A stretch of DNA of 64,000 bases from RHLJ01 sp048058975 (GTDB lineage Bacteria > Bacteroidota > Rhodothermia > Balneolales > Balneolaceae): NCBI GenBank assembly GCA_048058975.1, contig JBLLNP010000003.1, positions 124,001-188,000 of the forward strand. Reading direction: 5' to 3'. Shown one piece after another: positions 1-8,233 of the stretch. The notes beneath the pieces were generated by a model, which was given only the letters and a program-made list of their open reading frames with translations, had not been told where the DNA came from and searched no databases. Numbering within the stretch: the first letter of the stretch is position 1; each line of letters starts with the position of its first letter. The position numbers were made by a program, and so were the translations under genes.

Positions 1-927
1 CACAGAACTTACATCCCAACCACTAATATCCTGATTAAATACCGGTGTAAGTGCGAACATACGCCCCATGTTGGTTACGCTACTTACATTCCAAGACCCG
101 ATAGGCTGATTGAAGGATAAAGCCCTATCAAACATACCCCTCATGTTAGTCACCGAACCTACATTCCAGGAACCAATTTCCTGATTGAATACCGATGTTG
201 AAGCAAACATAAATGCCATGTTTGTAACATTACCTACATTCCACCCCTCGATATTCTGGTCGAATGAGGCAGCGAAAAAAAACATATTTTCCATAGTTAT
301 AACGCTACTCACATCCCAGTTACCGATTGGTTGGTTAAAAGAAGATGCCCTATCGAACATAAATGCCATAGTTGTTACATTACTCACATCCCATTCCCCA
401 ATAGCTTGATTGAAAGAGTCGGCCCTATTAAACAAACGTTGCATGTTTATTACGCTACTCACATCCCAGGATCCAATAGGCTGATTGAAGGAATGAGCTC
501 CTTCGAACATACCTTCCATATTACTTACGCTGCCTACATCCCAGCTACTGATATCATAATTAAAAAGGTTATTATTCTTAAACATACGCACCATACTTGT
601 TACATTGCTTACATCCCAGCTTCTTATATCTTCATCGAAAAAAGAATTGTTTAGAAATAGGGAATCCATGTTGGTGACCAAACTTGTACAAACGAGACTA
701 AGATCTGCACTTACAGCAATACTATCTTTTAAAGAGTTTTTATCTACGGCTGTATAAATTGGCCCGCCGTCCCCTACCGTACCGGTAGCTCCTATACTTG
801 CCCCTTCGCAAGTTATGGTTAGCCCGTTTGGCGCTGTTTGAAATTGAGCATTTACTGTTGGTATATATATATAAAGGGATAGTAAAAAAGATATCAGGAT
901 TTGTAATCTCAAGATGATGCCTCTCAT
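1..927 (-). CDS. BspA-like DUF285 repeat surface protein, C-terminus beyond window
   Basis: The frame is open from the ATG at 927 to the left edge, giving 309 visible codons with no stop. Residues 1 to about 28 form a signal peptide ending near VNAQ. A short cysteine-containing N-terminal region follows, with a YTAVD motif shared with the protein at 2026-3615. At least nine tandem units of about 25 residues then follow, built on FNQxIGxWDV-S-x-V-xxM-xxMF, the Mycoplasma/BspA DUF285 (PF03382) pattern. Such proteins are secreted or surface exposed. A T9SS sorting domain is expected beyond the edge but is not visible. It is a paralogue of the second BspA-like gene. Function (adhesion or ligand binding) is inferred only from the repeat type. 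Confidence 0.85.
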   Translation of the reverse strand, partial: MRGIILRLQILISFLLSLYIYIPTVNAQFQTAPNGLTITCEGASIGATGTVGDGGPIYTAVDKNSLKDSIAVSADLSLVCTSLVTNMDSLFLNNSFFDEDIRSWDVSNVTSMVRMFKNNNLFNYDISSWDVGSVSNMEGMFEGAHSFNQPIGSWDVSSVINMQRLFNRADSFNQAIGEWDVSNVTTMAFMFDRASSFNQPIGNWDVSSVITMENMFFFAASFDQNIEGWNVGNVTNMAFMFASTSVFNQEIGSWNVGSVTNMRGMFDRALSFNQPIGSWNVSSVTNMGRMFALTPVFNQDISGWDVSSV

Positions 928-1281
928 TTTTTAATCAGTGTATCGATCTGCTTTTAGAGCCGCCTCTCTTTTATAAGGCTCTCTCTTTAGTGAATTACTG
1001 ATTGGTTTCTCTGTTAAACCTAAAACTAGAGATAAAAAAATTCGGAGCGGTATAAGAAAAGCGGTAAAAACCTGTCTATTTCCGACATTTAATGTTTTAA
1101 AAAAACGACGACTATAATAAATCCGACAAAAAAAGGTGCCTACTTTTTACTGATCAAAATGATGAAACTACCTGTCTGATTTAATAAAGCCATCGGAAAA
1201 TAGGAAAGGGTTCCAATGCTGATTAAAATCGGGGTAATAACCAATTACAAGGAAGATCAAGCATATATATTAAAAACGACC
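928..1281. other. Non-coding interval upstream of the first BspA-like gene
   Basis: This 354-base AT-rich stretch lies between the start of the left-edge BspA-like gene and the stop of the TM2 gene, both on the minus strand. No reading frame or RNA gene is convincing. A weak imperfect hairpin (AGAGCC at 956-961 with GGCTCT at 977-982, 15-base loop) lies in what would be the 5' leader of the BspA-like gene. It has no clear U-tract, so I do not call it a terminator. Confidence 0.6.
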
Positions 1282-1911
1282 CTAGTTCTTTTCCTTTAAT
1301 TCTTTAAAACGAACTTCCCTTAGCTGATTCATATAATTCTGATCATCCACCATGCCTGAAAGGGCAAATAAATCATACAGTGCGCCAAAACCTAATAACC
1401 CCCAGGAAAACAACCAACCAATCCCCGTTCCAATCCTGCCCATGTAAAACCGATGAAGGCCTAATACTCCAAACCCTCCGAAAAACCAAAGCAGGTAAGC
1501 GATTGCTTTCGACTTTTGCTCCGGGCTGTATTGCCGTTCCACTTTGTGCTTAATCTTTTTTCCTTTGCCACCTGTTTTAGAAATAAACTCCTCTATGCTT
1601 TGGAGAAGCCGCTTTGCGAACCGTTTAAGCTGAACATGTGCATTGGTTTGAATCTCCAACTCTCCGGAAATCATTTCTTTTTCAAAGTTGAATTCATCGA
1701 AGAGTTTATTCAGGTCAATATTCCCATATTGGAAAGCAGTGATTTTGCGATTCAGGTTAGTTAGTGTATCTGATATGGTAATTGATAAGCTCGATTCGCG
1801 AACGGATTCTGTTTTATCCAATTCAGTGTGTAACATCTCAAACTTTTTCTGCGCCTCCTCGAAAACTCTTTTTGCCTGCGCTATTAACTCAAATTGCTCT
1901 GCTTTTCTCAA
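1282..1911 (-). CDS. TM2 domain-containing membrane protein with N-terminal coiled coil
   Basis: The 209-residue product has a charged, helical N-terminal half (residues 1-115, probable coiled coil) and a lysine-rich linker. Residues about 129-192 form a TM2 domain: two membrane segments around AIAYLLWFFGGFGVLGLHRF and GIGWLFSWGLLGFGALYDLF, with the family's GxxGxHRFY-G and YD-L-F signatures. TM2 proteins are small inner-membrane proteins of unknown role. The start is a TTG at 1911; an in-frame stop lies 15 bases upstream and the next ATG would remove 25 residues, so the start is plausible but not certain. It sits between two BspA-like genes with no clear functional link. Confidence 0.8.
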   Translation of the reverse strand: MRKAEQFELIAQAKRVFEEAQKKFEMLHTELDKTESVRESSLSITISDTLTNLNRKITAFQYGNIDLNKLFDEFNFEKEMISGELEIQTNAHVQLKRFAKRLLQSIEEFISKTGGKGKKIKHKVERQYSPEQKSKAIAYLLWFFGGFGVLGLHRFYMGRIGTGIGWLFSWGLLGFGALYDLFALSGMVDDQNYMNQLREVRFKELKEKN

Positions 1912-2025
1912 CGGTGTGTACTGTTATTCCTATTATTTGACTGCCCGACTCCTTCGGTGAATAAGAAAATAAGTTTCTTATTAAATATCGAGCAGCAAAA
2001 AGTACTTTGTTCAGCAATAGACCTT

Positions 2026-3615
2026 CTACTTAATAAGCATCATCTGTTTTGAAATTACCCCGGTCGGAGTACTTAACCGATAGATATAGGTTCCTGAAGT
2101 AAATTCACTCGCTTCGAAATTTACCGAATGTGAACCCGCTGATCTGAATTCGTCCACTAATATAGCGACCTGCTGCCCAAGCATATTATATACCGTAAGT
2201 TGGACTCTCGAAGCCTCTGGTAATTCGAAGCTGATAGAAGTGGTAGGGTTAAAAGGATTTGGGTAGTTTTGTTGTAGTTCTAACTCCAAAGGTAACTCAC
2301 TGAGTCCTTCATTCGATGTTGCGGTGCATGTTCCCCAAACGGGCTTGTTAGATTCTTCGAGAGCACTATTGGTTGAAAAATTAAATGGTTCTACATCAAT
2401 ACTCTGAACACACCACCCGCTCAAATCTTGATTGAAAATAGTTGCTCCATCAAACATATATTGAAGATCAGAAGTACTATTCAATGAGCTTACATCCCAT
2501 AAACCTATATCCTGGTTAAAACTAGAAGCGTTTGAAAACATGGCTTCCATATTTCTAACACTACTTACATCCCAACTTCTTATGTCTTGATTAAAGTTTG
2601 TCGCTCCTGAAAACAAACCAACCATACTTTCTACTTTGCTAACGTCCCAACTTCCTATGTCCTGGTTAAAGCTTTCTGCATCCTTAAACATTTCTCTCAT
2701 GTTAAACACGGAGCTTACATCCCAGTTACTAATATCCTGGTTAAAGGCTTTAGCTTCTCTGAACATAGAGCTTATATCTACAGCACTACTTATATCCCAA
2801 TTACCTAAATCCTGATTAAATACAGATGCATAACTGAACATACCATACATTTCTATAACCGAACTTACATCCCAGCTTCCTATATCCTGATTAAAAGATT
2901 CAGCTTTTCCGAACATTCCAACCATTGTTGTTACAGAGCTAACGTCCCAACTTCCTATATCCTGATTGAAGGCTGTTGCATTAGAAAACGTATTCCACAT
3001 TTCCGTAACATTGCTCACGTCCCAATCACCAATATCCTGATTAAATGTATAAGCATTAAAAAACAAATAACTCATCCCCTCAACATTACTTACGTCCCAT
3101 ATTCCAATATTTTGGTTGAAAGCAAACGCAAATCTAAACATACCATCCATATATAAAACAGAACTTACATCCCAGTTTCCTATATCTTGATTAAAATCTT
3201 CGGCTTCTTTAAACATCGATCGCATATTAGTAACTGAGCTTACATTCCAGTTTCCTATATCCTGATTGAAATCCCTTGCCCGCTCAAACATCAAGTTCAT
3301 ATCTGTAACATTGCTAACGTCCCAACTTCCTATATCCTGATTGAAATCCCTCCATCCATCAAACAACTCACTCATATCAGTTATAAGACTAGTACAAACT
3401 TTTGTTAAATCGGCTTCTGCATCAACGCTATCCTTTATTGACTCATTATCTACAGCGGTATAAATGATTTCATTTACTTCTCCTGTATCGCCTACATTTA
3501 CTCCATCACAAGTAACTGTCACTCCATTTTCATGAAGTTGAAAAGTTTGGGCTCGACTTTCTCCTGATAGCACAATTAATAATAAAAAAAAGGCAAAGTT
3601 TGTTATTTCTCTCAT
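2026..3615 (-). CDS. BspA-like DUF285 repeat surface protein with T9SS sorting domain
   Basis: The product has 529 residues. A signal peptide (residues 1-23, ending SRAQ) is followed by an N-terminal segment with a YTAVDNESIKD motif. Thirteen tandem units of about 25 residues follow, with core FNQDIGSWDVSSV-xxM-xxMF (DUF285/PF03382). A C-terminal domain from about residue 455 carries NYPNPFNPTT and ends SKQMMLIK, the form used for type IX secretion and surface anchoring in this lineage. The protein is therefore probably exported through the outer membrane and displayed. The repeats are near-identical at protein level but clearly diverged in DNA. Ligand and role are unknown; adhesion is the usual guess for BspA-like proteins. 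Confidence 0.9.
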   Translation of the reverse strand: MREITNFAFFLLLIVLSGESRAQTFQLHENGVTVTCDGVNVGDTGEVNEIIYTAVDNESIKDSVDAEADLTKVCTSLITDMSELFDGWRDFNQDIGSWDVSNVTDMNLMFERARDFNQDIGNWNVSSVTNMRSMFKEAEDFNQDIGNWDVSSVLYMDGMFRFAFAFNQNIGIWDVSNVEGMSYLFFNAYTFNQDIGDWDVSNVTEMWNTFSNATAFNQDIGSWDVSSVTTMVGMFGKAESFNQDIGSWDVSSVIEMYGMFSYASVFNQDLGNWDISSAVDISSMFREAKAFNQDISNWDVSSVFNMREMFKDAESFNQDIGSWDVSKVESMVGLFSGATNFNQDIRSWDVSSVRNMEAMFSNASSFNQDIGLWDVSSLNSTSDLQYMFDGATIFNQDLSGWCVQSIDVEPFNFSTNSALEESNKPVWGTCTATSNEGLSELPLELELQQNYPNPFNPTTSISFELPEASRVQLTVYNMLGQQVAILVDEFRSAGSHSVNFEASEFTSGTYIYRLSTPTGVISKQMMLIK

Positions 3616-3681
3616 CTGTTAATAATAGTTTTCTCTTCAGAAAGAAGTTAATCGAATATCCCATGAATTGAAAAGAATTAA

Positions 3682-3718
3682 CAAAAAAAGCCCCGCACAT
3701 TATCAGTGTGCAGGGCTT
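3682..3718 (-). terminator. Intrinsic terminator after the CAT-anticodon tRNA
   Basis: An inverted repeat spans 3688-3718 (AAGCCC and GCACA arms, 7-base loop). Read on the minus strand it is followed by a run of U at 3689-3682. It lies just downstream of the minus-strand tRNA gene and ahead of the BspA-like gene, so it most likely ends the tRNA transcript. Confidence 0.75.
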
Positions 3719-3728
3719 CTAATTTCTT

Positions 3729-3805
3729 TGGTAGCGTGGGGCGGAATTGAACCGCCGACCTCACGATTATGAGTCGTGCGCTCTAACCATCTGAGCTACC
3801 ACGCC
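3729..3805 (-). tRNA. tRNA with CAT anticodon (elongator Met, or Ile2 with lysidine)
   Basis: The 77-base cloverleaf on the minus strand has a GGCGTGG/CCACGCT acceptor stem (first pair G-U), D-arm GCTC/GAGC, anticodon stem CACGA/TCGTG around loop CTCATAA, T-arm GGCGG/CCGCC with TTCAATT loop, discriminator A, and an encoded CCA at 3731-3729. It lacks the initiator features (C1-A72 mismatch, three G-C pairs in the anticodon stem), so it is not tRNA-fMet. From sequence alone an elongator tRNA-Met cannot be separated from a tRNA-Ile whose C34 is modified by TilS. Confidence 0.9.
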
Positions 3806-4010
3806 AATTTTGTTAGCCACTAAAACTCGAAAGCACAAAAAATAAAATTTAGTGTTTTTGTGATTTTGTGGCCTCTCTTTTTTCAAAAGAGCACCAAATA
3901 TAAGGCTTTCCTTGTTTAGTAGGAACAATTTTTTGAGTAAATCTCCCAAATCTCATTTCTAAGTTTGTTACCTTCATTTCTATCATTTTAACGCAGGCTA
4001 AGAACAGATA

Positions 4011-5477
4011 ATGGCACAAAAGATTACGAAAAGAGAACAGGATTATTCCCAGTGGTACCTGGATGTGGTAAAAGAAGCAAAACTGGCCGAGCATTCTCCG
4101 GTTCGGGGTTGTATGGTTATCCGTCCAAATGGAATGGCACTTTGGGAAAATATGCAGAAAGGACTGGATGGCATGTTTAAGGAAACCGGCCATGAGAATG
4201 CCTATTTCCCTCTTTTCATCCCGAAATCTTTTCTGAGTAAAGAAGCTCAACATGTGGAAGGTTTTGCTAAAGAGTGTGCGGTTATTACACATTCCCGCCT
4301 AAAAAGTGTAGATGGCGGCGTAGAAGTGGATCCTGAATCTAAACTGGAAGAAGAACTGATTGTCCGCCCGACTTCTGAGACTATTATCTGGGATACTTAC
4401 CGTAACTGGATTCAGTCGTATCGTGATCTTCCTATTCTCATCAACCAATGGGCGAATGTTGTTCGTTGGGAAATGAGAACCCGCCTGTTCCTTCGAACTA
4501 TGGAATTCCTCTGGCAGGAAGGACATACAGCACATGCTACTAAAGAAGAGGCCGTTGAGGAAACTTTGCAAATGCTGGAAGTATATCGCACCTTTGCCGA
4601 AGAGTATATGGCCATGCCCGTAATTACCGGGGTTAAAACCGAAAGCGAGCGCTTTGCAGGTGCAGAAGACACCTACTGTATCGAAGCGTTGATGCAGGAT
4701 GGGAAAGCCCTTCAGGCCGGAACTTCTCACTTCCTTGGACAGAATTTCGCCAAAGCCTTTGATGTAAAATTCCAGGATAGTGACGGCGATCATAAATTCG
4801 TTTGGGCTACCAGTTGGGGCGTTTCTACCCGTTTAATTGGTGGTTTGATAATGACTCATTCCGATGATAACGGTCTGGTTCTACCTCCAAAGCTGGCACC
4901 TACTCAGGTTGTAATTGTACCTATTTACAAAGACGATGAACAACGCGCCACCGTTCTTGAATACGGAGATTCTATTTTTAAAGAGTTAAAAGAGCTTGGA
5001 ATCCGTGTAAAACTAGACGACCGTGATAATTACAAACCCGGATTCAAATTTGCGGAACATGAAGCGACCGGAATTCCGCTCCGAATTGCTATCGGTCCTC
5101 GCGATGTGGAAAAAGGAAATGTAGAACTTGCCCGAAGAGATACGAAAGAAAAAAGCTTTGAATCCAGAGATGGAATTGGAACATTGGTTCAACGTCTTCT
5201 GGTAACTATTCAAAACGATTTATTTGAAACGGCTAAAAGGCGCCGGGAAGAAATGACTTCTGAAGTAGATTCTTACGAAGAATTCAAAACCGTACTGGAA
5301 CAAAAAGGCGGTTTCATTTACGCGCATTGGGATGGTACTCCGGAAACGGAAGAACGTATCAAAAATGAGACGAAAGCAACTATTCGGTGTATTCCTCTTA
5401 CCGAAGGTGAAGCAGGCAAGTGTATGGTTACCGGAAATCCATCCAAACAAAAAGTATTGTTCGCGAAAGCTTACTAA
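4011..5477 (+). CDS. proS: Prolyl-tRNA synthetase, eukaryote/archaea-like short form
   Basis: Class II aminoacyl-tRNA synthetase charging tRNA-Pro with proline in the cytoplasm. At 488 residues it lacks the bacterial editing (INS) insertion and matches the eukaryote-like type. Visible landmarks are the N-terminal KREQDYSQWY region, motif 2 around ETIIWDTYRNWIQSYRDLP and VVRWEMRTRLFLRTMEFLWQ, motif 3 near WGVSTRLIGGLI, an anticodon-binding domain (about 285-400), and a C-terminal domain ending in the conserved KVLFAKAY. The family's C-terminal zinc site normally has four cysteines; only two (in IRCIP and GKCMVTG) are obvious here. It is followed after 9 bases by nnr and is likely co-transcribed with it. 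The upstream region is shared divergently with the tRNA. Confidence 0.96.
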   Translation: MAQKITKREQDYSQWYLDVVKEAKLAEHSPVRGCMVIRPNGMALWENMQKGLDGMFKETGHENAYFPLFIPKSFLSKEAQHVEGFAKECAVITHSRLKSVDGGVEVDPESKLEEELIVRPTSETIIWDTYRNWIQSYRDLPILINQWANVVRWEMRTRLFLRTMEFLWQEGHTAHATKEEAVEETLQMLEVYRTFAEEYMAMPVITGVKTESERFAGAEDTYCIEALMQDGKALQAGTSHFLGQNFAKAFDVKFQDSDGDHKFVWATSWGVSTRLIGGLIMTHSDDNGLVLPPKLAPTQVVIVPIYKDDEQRATVLEYGDSIFKELKELGIRVKLDDRDNYKPGFKFAEHEATGIPLRIAIGPRDVEKGNVELARRDTKEKSFESRDGIGTLVQRLLVTIQNDLFETAKRRREEMTSEVDSYEEFKTVLEQKGGFIYAHWDGTPETEERIKNETKATIRCIPLTEGEAGKCMVTGNPSKQKVLFAKAY

Positions 5478-5486
5478 TCTAATTCT

Positions 5487-6977
5487 ATGAATATCCCACA
5501 CTCATATCAGTTGTTCACTGCCGAAGGTAGTCGGAAGCTGGATGAGCGTACGATTTCTGAATTCGGAATTGACGGCTTTACGTTGATGGAGATAGCCGGA
5601 ACCCGTGCTGCTGATTTTATTCTATCTCATATCAAATCCGAAGATCACGGACTGGTTATCTGTGGAAAGGGAAACAATGCCGGGGACGCGCTGGTAGTAG
5701 CACGAATTCTGGCAGAGCATGATATTAAATGCTCAGTCCTTTTTGTATCAGGCATAGAAAATCTTTCCCCGGATTGCTCAAAAAACCTTGAACTGCTCAT
5801 TATGCTGGGTAAGGATCTTCCGGTTTACACTTCTTTGGATGAACTCCCTGCTAATAGCTCCTTCCATTTTATAGTAGATGGACTATTAGGAACCGGATTG
5901 AATTCAGAAGTCAGTTCGGTTTATAAAGAAGCAATTGATTGGATAAACACCCAGAAATGCACCGTCTTCGCGATGGATATCCCTTCGGGACTTAGCACAG
6001 ATTCAGGAATTATTTTAGGAAGTGCTGTAAAAGCAGATTACACCCTCACTTTCGGCACCTTGAAGCAGGGATTCTTTATGAACTCCGGATATGATTTTTG
6101 TGGTGATATAATTTTTTGTGAGCTTCCTTTTCCTTCCAAATTCAAAAAATCCTCCACTTTTCTGATAGATGAAGAATGGGTAAACAAGCTCCAAACTTCT
6201 TCGACCCGAAGAAAACATAAATATGACGGTGGTGTGCTCTATATCATTGCCGGATCGGAAGGATTAACCGGAGCAGCAACCCTAGCGGCGCAAAGTGCAT
6301 GGGCCACCGGACTTGGGGGAGTTGTTCTTATTACCCCAAAAGGTTTGCTTGAGATTTATGAGAAAAACCTTGTGCAGATCATTAAAAAACCAGTCGGTGA
6401 TGATACCGATGCTTTTTTTAAGGCAGATCATCTTGAAGAAGTATTTAACATTCTAACAGATAAACCCGGCGCATTATTAATAGGTCCCGGATTGGGAAGA
6501 ACACCGGAAACAATTCTGTTTACAAGGGAGCTGCTTTCATCATTTGAAGGCAATGTGGTGATTGATGCCGATGCTTTATTTGCGATTTCAGACGGTGAAC
6601 TTCTTCCCAAACCTGAAAATGCAGAGTGGATTCTAACTCCGCATCCAGGTGAATTAAATGCACTTTCAAAAAGCGACTCGGCAGAGCGAATGATTACAGT
6701 TCGGGGATTAGCATCTAAAATGGATGCTGTTATCCTTTCAAAAGGTCTTCCCTCTATAATAGACAATGGAAAGCAGTGTTTACTTACGGGCTATGATACA
6801 CGTATTTTCTCACGTGCAGGTTTTGGAGATGTATTGGCTGGAAAAGCAGCCGGATTCTGGGTTCAACAAAAAAATCCGGAACTTGCTGCAGTTTTTTCGC
6901 TTTTAGATGGAAAAGAAAAAGCAGACTACCATATATTAGGTGCGAATAAGCCATTAGAACCACTCGATATCATCTAA
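5487..6977 (+). CDS. nnr: Bifunctional NAD(P)H-hydrate epimerase / ADP-dependent dehydratase
   Basis: Metabolite-repair enzyme that restores damaged NAD(P)HX to NAD(P)H. The N-terminal half (about 1-220) is the YjeF_N epimerase domain, with the GKGNNAGDALVVAR nucleotide-binding motif and VDGLLGTGL. The C-terminal half (about 235-496) is the ribokinase-like dehydratase, with YDGGVLYIIAGS, GPGLGR, LTPHPGE and the catalytic-aspartate segment AGFGDVLAG. At 496 residues the fused length is normal. The VanZ-like frame begins directly at its 3' end, suggesting an operon with proS and the VanZ-like gene. Confidence 0.95.
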   Translation: MNIPHSYQLFTAEGSRKLDERTISEFGIDGFTLMEIAGTRAADFILSHIKSEDHGLVICGKGNNAGDALVVARILAEHDIKCSVLFVSGIENLSPDCSKNLELLIMLGKDLPVYTSLDELPANSSFHFIVDGLLGTGLNSEVSSVYKEAIDWINTQKCTVFAMDIPSGLSTDSGIILGSAVKADYTLTFGTLKQGFFMNSGYDFCGDIIFCELPFPSKFKKSSTFLIDEEWVNKLQTSSTRRKHKYDGGVLYIIAGSEGLTGAATLAAQSAWATGLGGVVLITPKGLLEIYEKNLVQIIKKPVGDDTDAFFKADHLEEVFNILTDKPGALLIGPGLGRTPETILFTRELLSSFEGNVVIDADALFAISDGELLPKPENAEWILTPHPGELNALSKSDSAERMITVRGLASKMDAVILSKGLPSIIDNGKQCLLTGYDTRIFSRAGFGDVLAGKAAGFWVQQKNPELAAVFSLLDGKEKADYHILGANKPLEPLDII

Positions 6978-7059
6978 AGACAATATCATCAAGACGCTAC
7001 TTTTTAAATACAGAAAATTACCGGTAATTTTATTTATTCTGGTCACTATCGTAATACTA

Positions 7060-7374
7060 GTGGGTACTTTGTTTCCATCTGATAGCCTTTCTAAAATAAA
7101 TATTTGGGACTACGACAAGGTTGCTCATTTACTGGCTTTTGCAGCCTGGACTTTTCTCTACGGCATCGTTCAGGCCATCTGGAAAAAAAAGAAACCAAAC
7201 CTGTTCATCGTTTTCATATTTGGACTTTTTTACGGGCTTTTGGTGGAAGTCCTTCAATTTATCTTACCCACAAACCGAAGTCCCGAGCTGTACGATTTTA
7301 TTGCAGATGCCCTGGGATCAGGTTTAGCCGTGCTTCTTCTCAAGCCTGTATTCAAGAGAATGTTTGAGGATTAA
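7060..7374 (+). CDS. VanZ-like family membrane protein, start codon unresolved
   Basis: Small integral membrane protein of the VanZ-like family, function unknown. The conserved core is visible: GTLFPSD, an aspartate-rich WDYDKVAHLLAFAAWTFL segment, a third helix with FYGLLVEVLQF, then the DFIADALGSGLAVLLL helix. The first conventional start codon is GTG at 7060, but this cuts off the first membrane helix. The same frame is open from 6958 and encodes KLPVILFILVTIVILV directly upstream, so the real protein almost certainly begins earlier, perhaps at a rare ATA or ATC codon near 6967-6988, overlapping or abutting the nnr stop. No ATG, GTG or TTG exists there. Confidence 0.8.
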   Translation: MGTLFPSDSLSKINIWDYDKVAHLLAFAAWTFLYGIVQAIWKKKKPNLFIVFIFGLFYGLLVEVLQFILPTNRSPELYDFIADALGSGLAVLLLKPVFKRMFED

Positions 7375-7423
7375 GCCCACCTGCATGTACATGTGATTTT
7401 CTAGTGGAATTATTATCGATTTC

Positions 7424-7440
7424 TTAGTTCATGTAACTAA
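7424..7440. promoter_or_regulatory. Inverted repeat upstream of the first tonB-like gene
   Basis: The 6-base arms TTAGTT and AACTAA are perfectly complementary around a 5-base spacer (CATGT). The element ends 20 bases before the ATG at 7461, so it would lie in the leader or over the promoter. It resembles a repressor operator in form; no regulator is known. Confidence 0.3.
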
Positions 7441-7460
7441 CCAATTAAAGAGAGGTCAAC

Positions 7461-8105
7461 ATGATTAAGAAAACCCCAAAAGCCGACTTACGCTCTGCGC
7501 ATACCATCTTTGTTCAGATAGGAATTATTTGTTCCCTGTTATTTATGATTGCAGCTACGAATATGAATTTAGAATCTAAACCGATAGGTTCTTTCGAACT
7601 GCCACCTGATATTGATGTTGTAGTAATTGATATCCCACCTATAATTCCTCCTGATACCCCTCCTCCCCCAATGAAACCTACCGTATTTAATGAGATTCCA
7701 AATAACGATCCTATCGAACCTGAGCCCATTGATTTTGGTCCGACAGATTTTGACGACCCAATTCCAATCCCTCTAAAACCAGATTTAAAACCTGATGTCG
7801 ATGACTTTATCCTTACACCTGAATTTATGCCAGAAATGAAAGGAGGTATTTCGAAGCTGTATGCTGAAATAGGTTACCCTAAACAAGCAAAAAGTGCTGG
7901 CATACAAGGGAAAGTAATTGTGCAGTTTATCGTCAATAAGAAAGGAGAAGTTGAAAACCCGGAAATCTTAAGAGGAATCGGCGGTGGTTGTGATGAGGAA
8001 GTGCTTCGGGCTATAAAACTGATGAAGTTTACTCCGGGCATTCAAAATGGAAATTATGTAAAAGTAAAAATGGCTCAAACCGTAACATTTAAGCTTAAAA
8101 AGTGA
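7461..8105 (+). CDS. TonB family energy transducer protein (first of two)
   Basis: The product has 214 residues. It has a short cytoplasmic N-terminus, one membrane anchor (about residues 16-35, IFVQIGIICSLLFMIAAT) and a proline/aspartate-rich periplasmic stretch (about 50-120, with runs such as PPIIPPDTPPPPMKP). A TonB C-terminal domain follows from about 125: YPKQAKSAGIQGKVIVQFIV, then GEVENPEILRGIGGGCDEEVL. TonB passes inner-membrane proton energy to outer-membrane receptors. No exbB/exbD is adjacent. A good ribosome binding site (GAGAGG) precedes the ATG. It is a paralogue of the next gene, 128 bases downstream. Confidence 0.92.
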   Translation: MIKKTPKADLRSAHTIFVQIGIICSLLFMIAATNMNLESKPIGSFELPPDIDVVVIDIPPIIPPDTPPPPMKPTVFNEIPNNDPIEPEPIDFGPTDFDDPIPIPLKPDLKPDVDDFILTPEFMPEMKGGISKLYAEIGYPKQAKSAGIQGKVIVQFIVNKKGEVENPEILRGIGGGCDEEVLRAIKLMKFTPGIQNGNYVKVKMAQTVTFKLKK

Positions 8106-8120
8106 GCTTATCAAAGAAAT

Positions 8121-8135
8121 ACGTAATAATTACGT
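8121..8135. promoter_or_regulatory. Perfect 7-bp palindrome between the two tonB-like genes
   Basis: ACGTAAT and ATTACGT are perfect inverted arms around a single central base. The site lies 15 bases after the stop of the first tonB-like gene and about 100 bases before the start of the second. This form is typical of a dimeric repressor or activator site. No matching regulator can be named from the sequence. Confidence 0.35.
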
Positions 8136-8233
8136 TACATTTGCATAATTGTTTAATAAATGACTTGCGGACTTTCTAAAAAAACACGTTCTTTTTTAGT
8201 CCCTTAAAAAATCATTTGAAATCAGGATAGAAT

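Noticed and set aside
185..654. Plus-strand open frames across the BspA-like repeats
   Set aside because: They follow the 75-base repeat on the opposite strand of a clear DUF285 gene and encode no recognisable protein.
3875..3891. CTCTTTT-TTC-AAAAGAG inverted repeat upstream of proS
   Set aside because: Perfect 7-base arms, but built from homopolymer tracts in an AT-rich leader and without further context; chance is likely.
7384..7393. CATGTACATG palindrome after the VanZ-like gene
   Set aside because: A short 10-base palindrome expected by chance in a window of this size, with no second copy seen nearby.
8170..8210. CTAAAAAA/TTTTTTAG hairpin between the tonB-like genes as a terminator
   Set aside because: The stem is almost all A-T, and the sequence afterwards is not U-rich; it is unlikely to end transcription.
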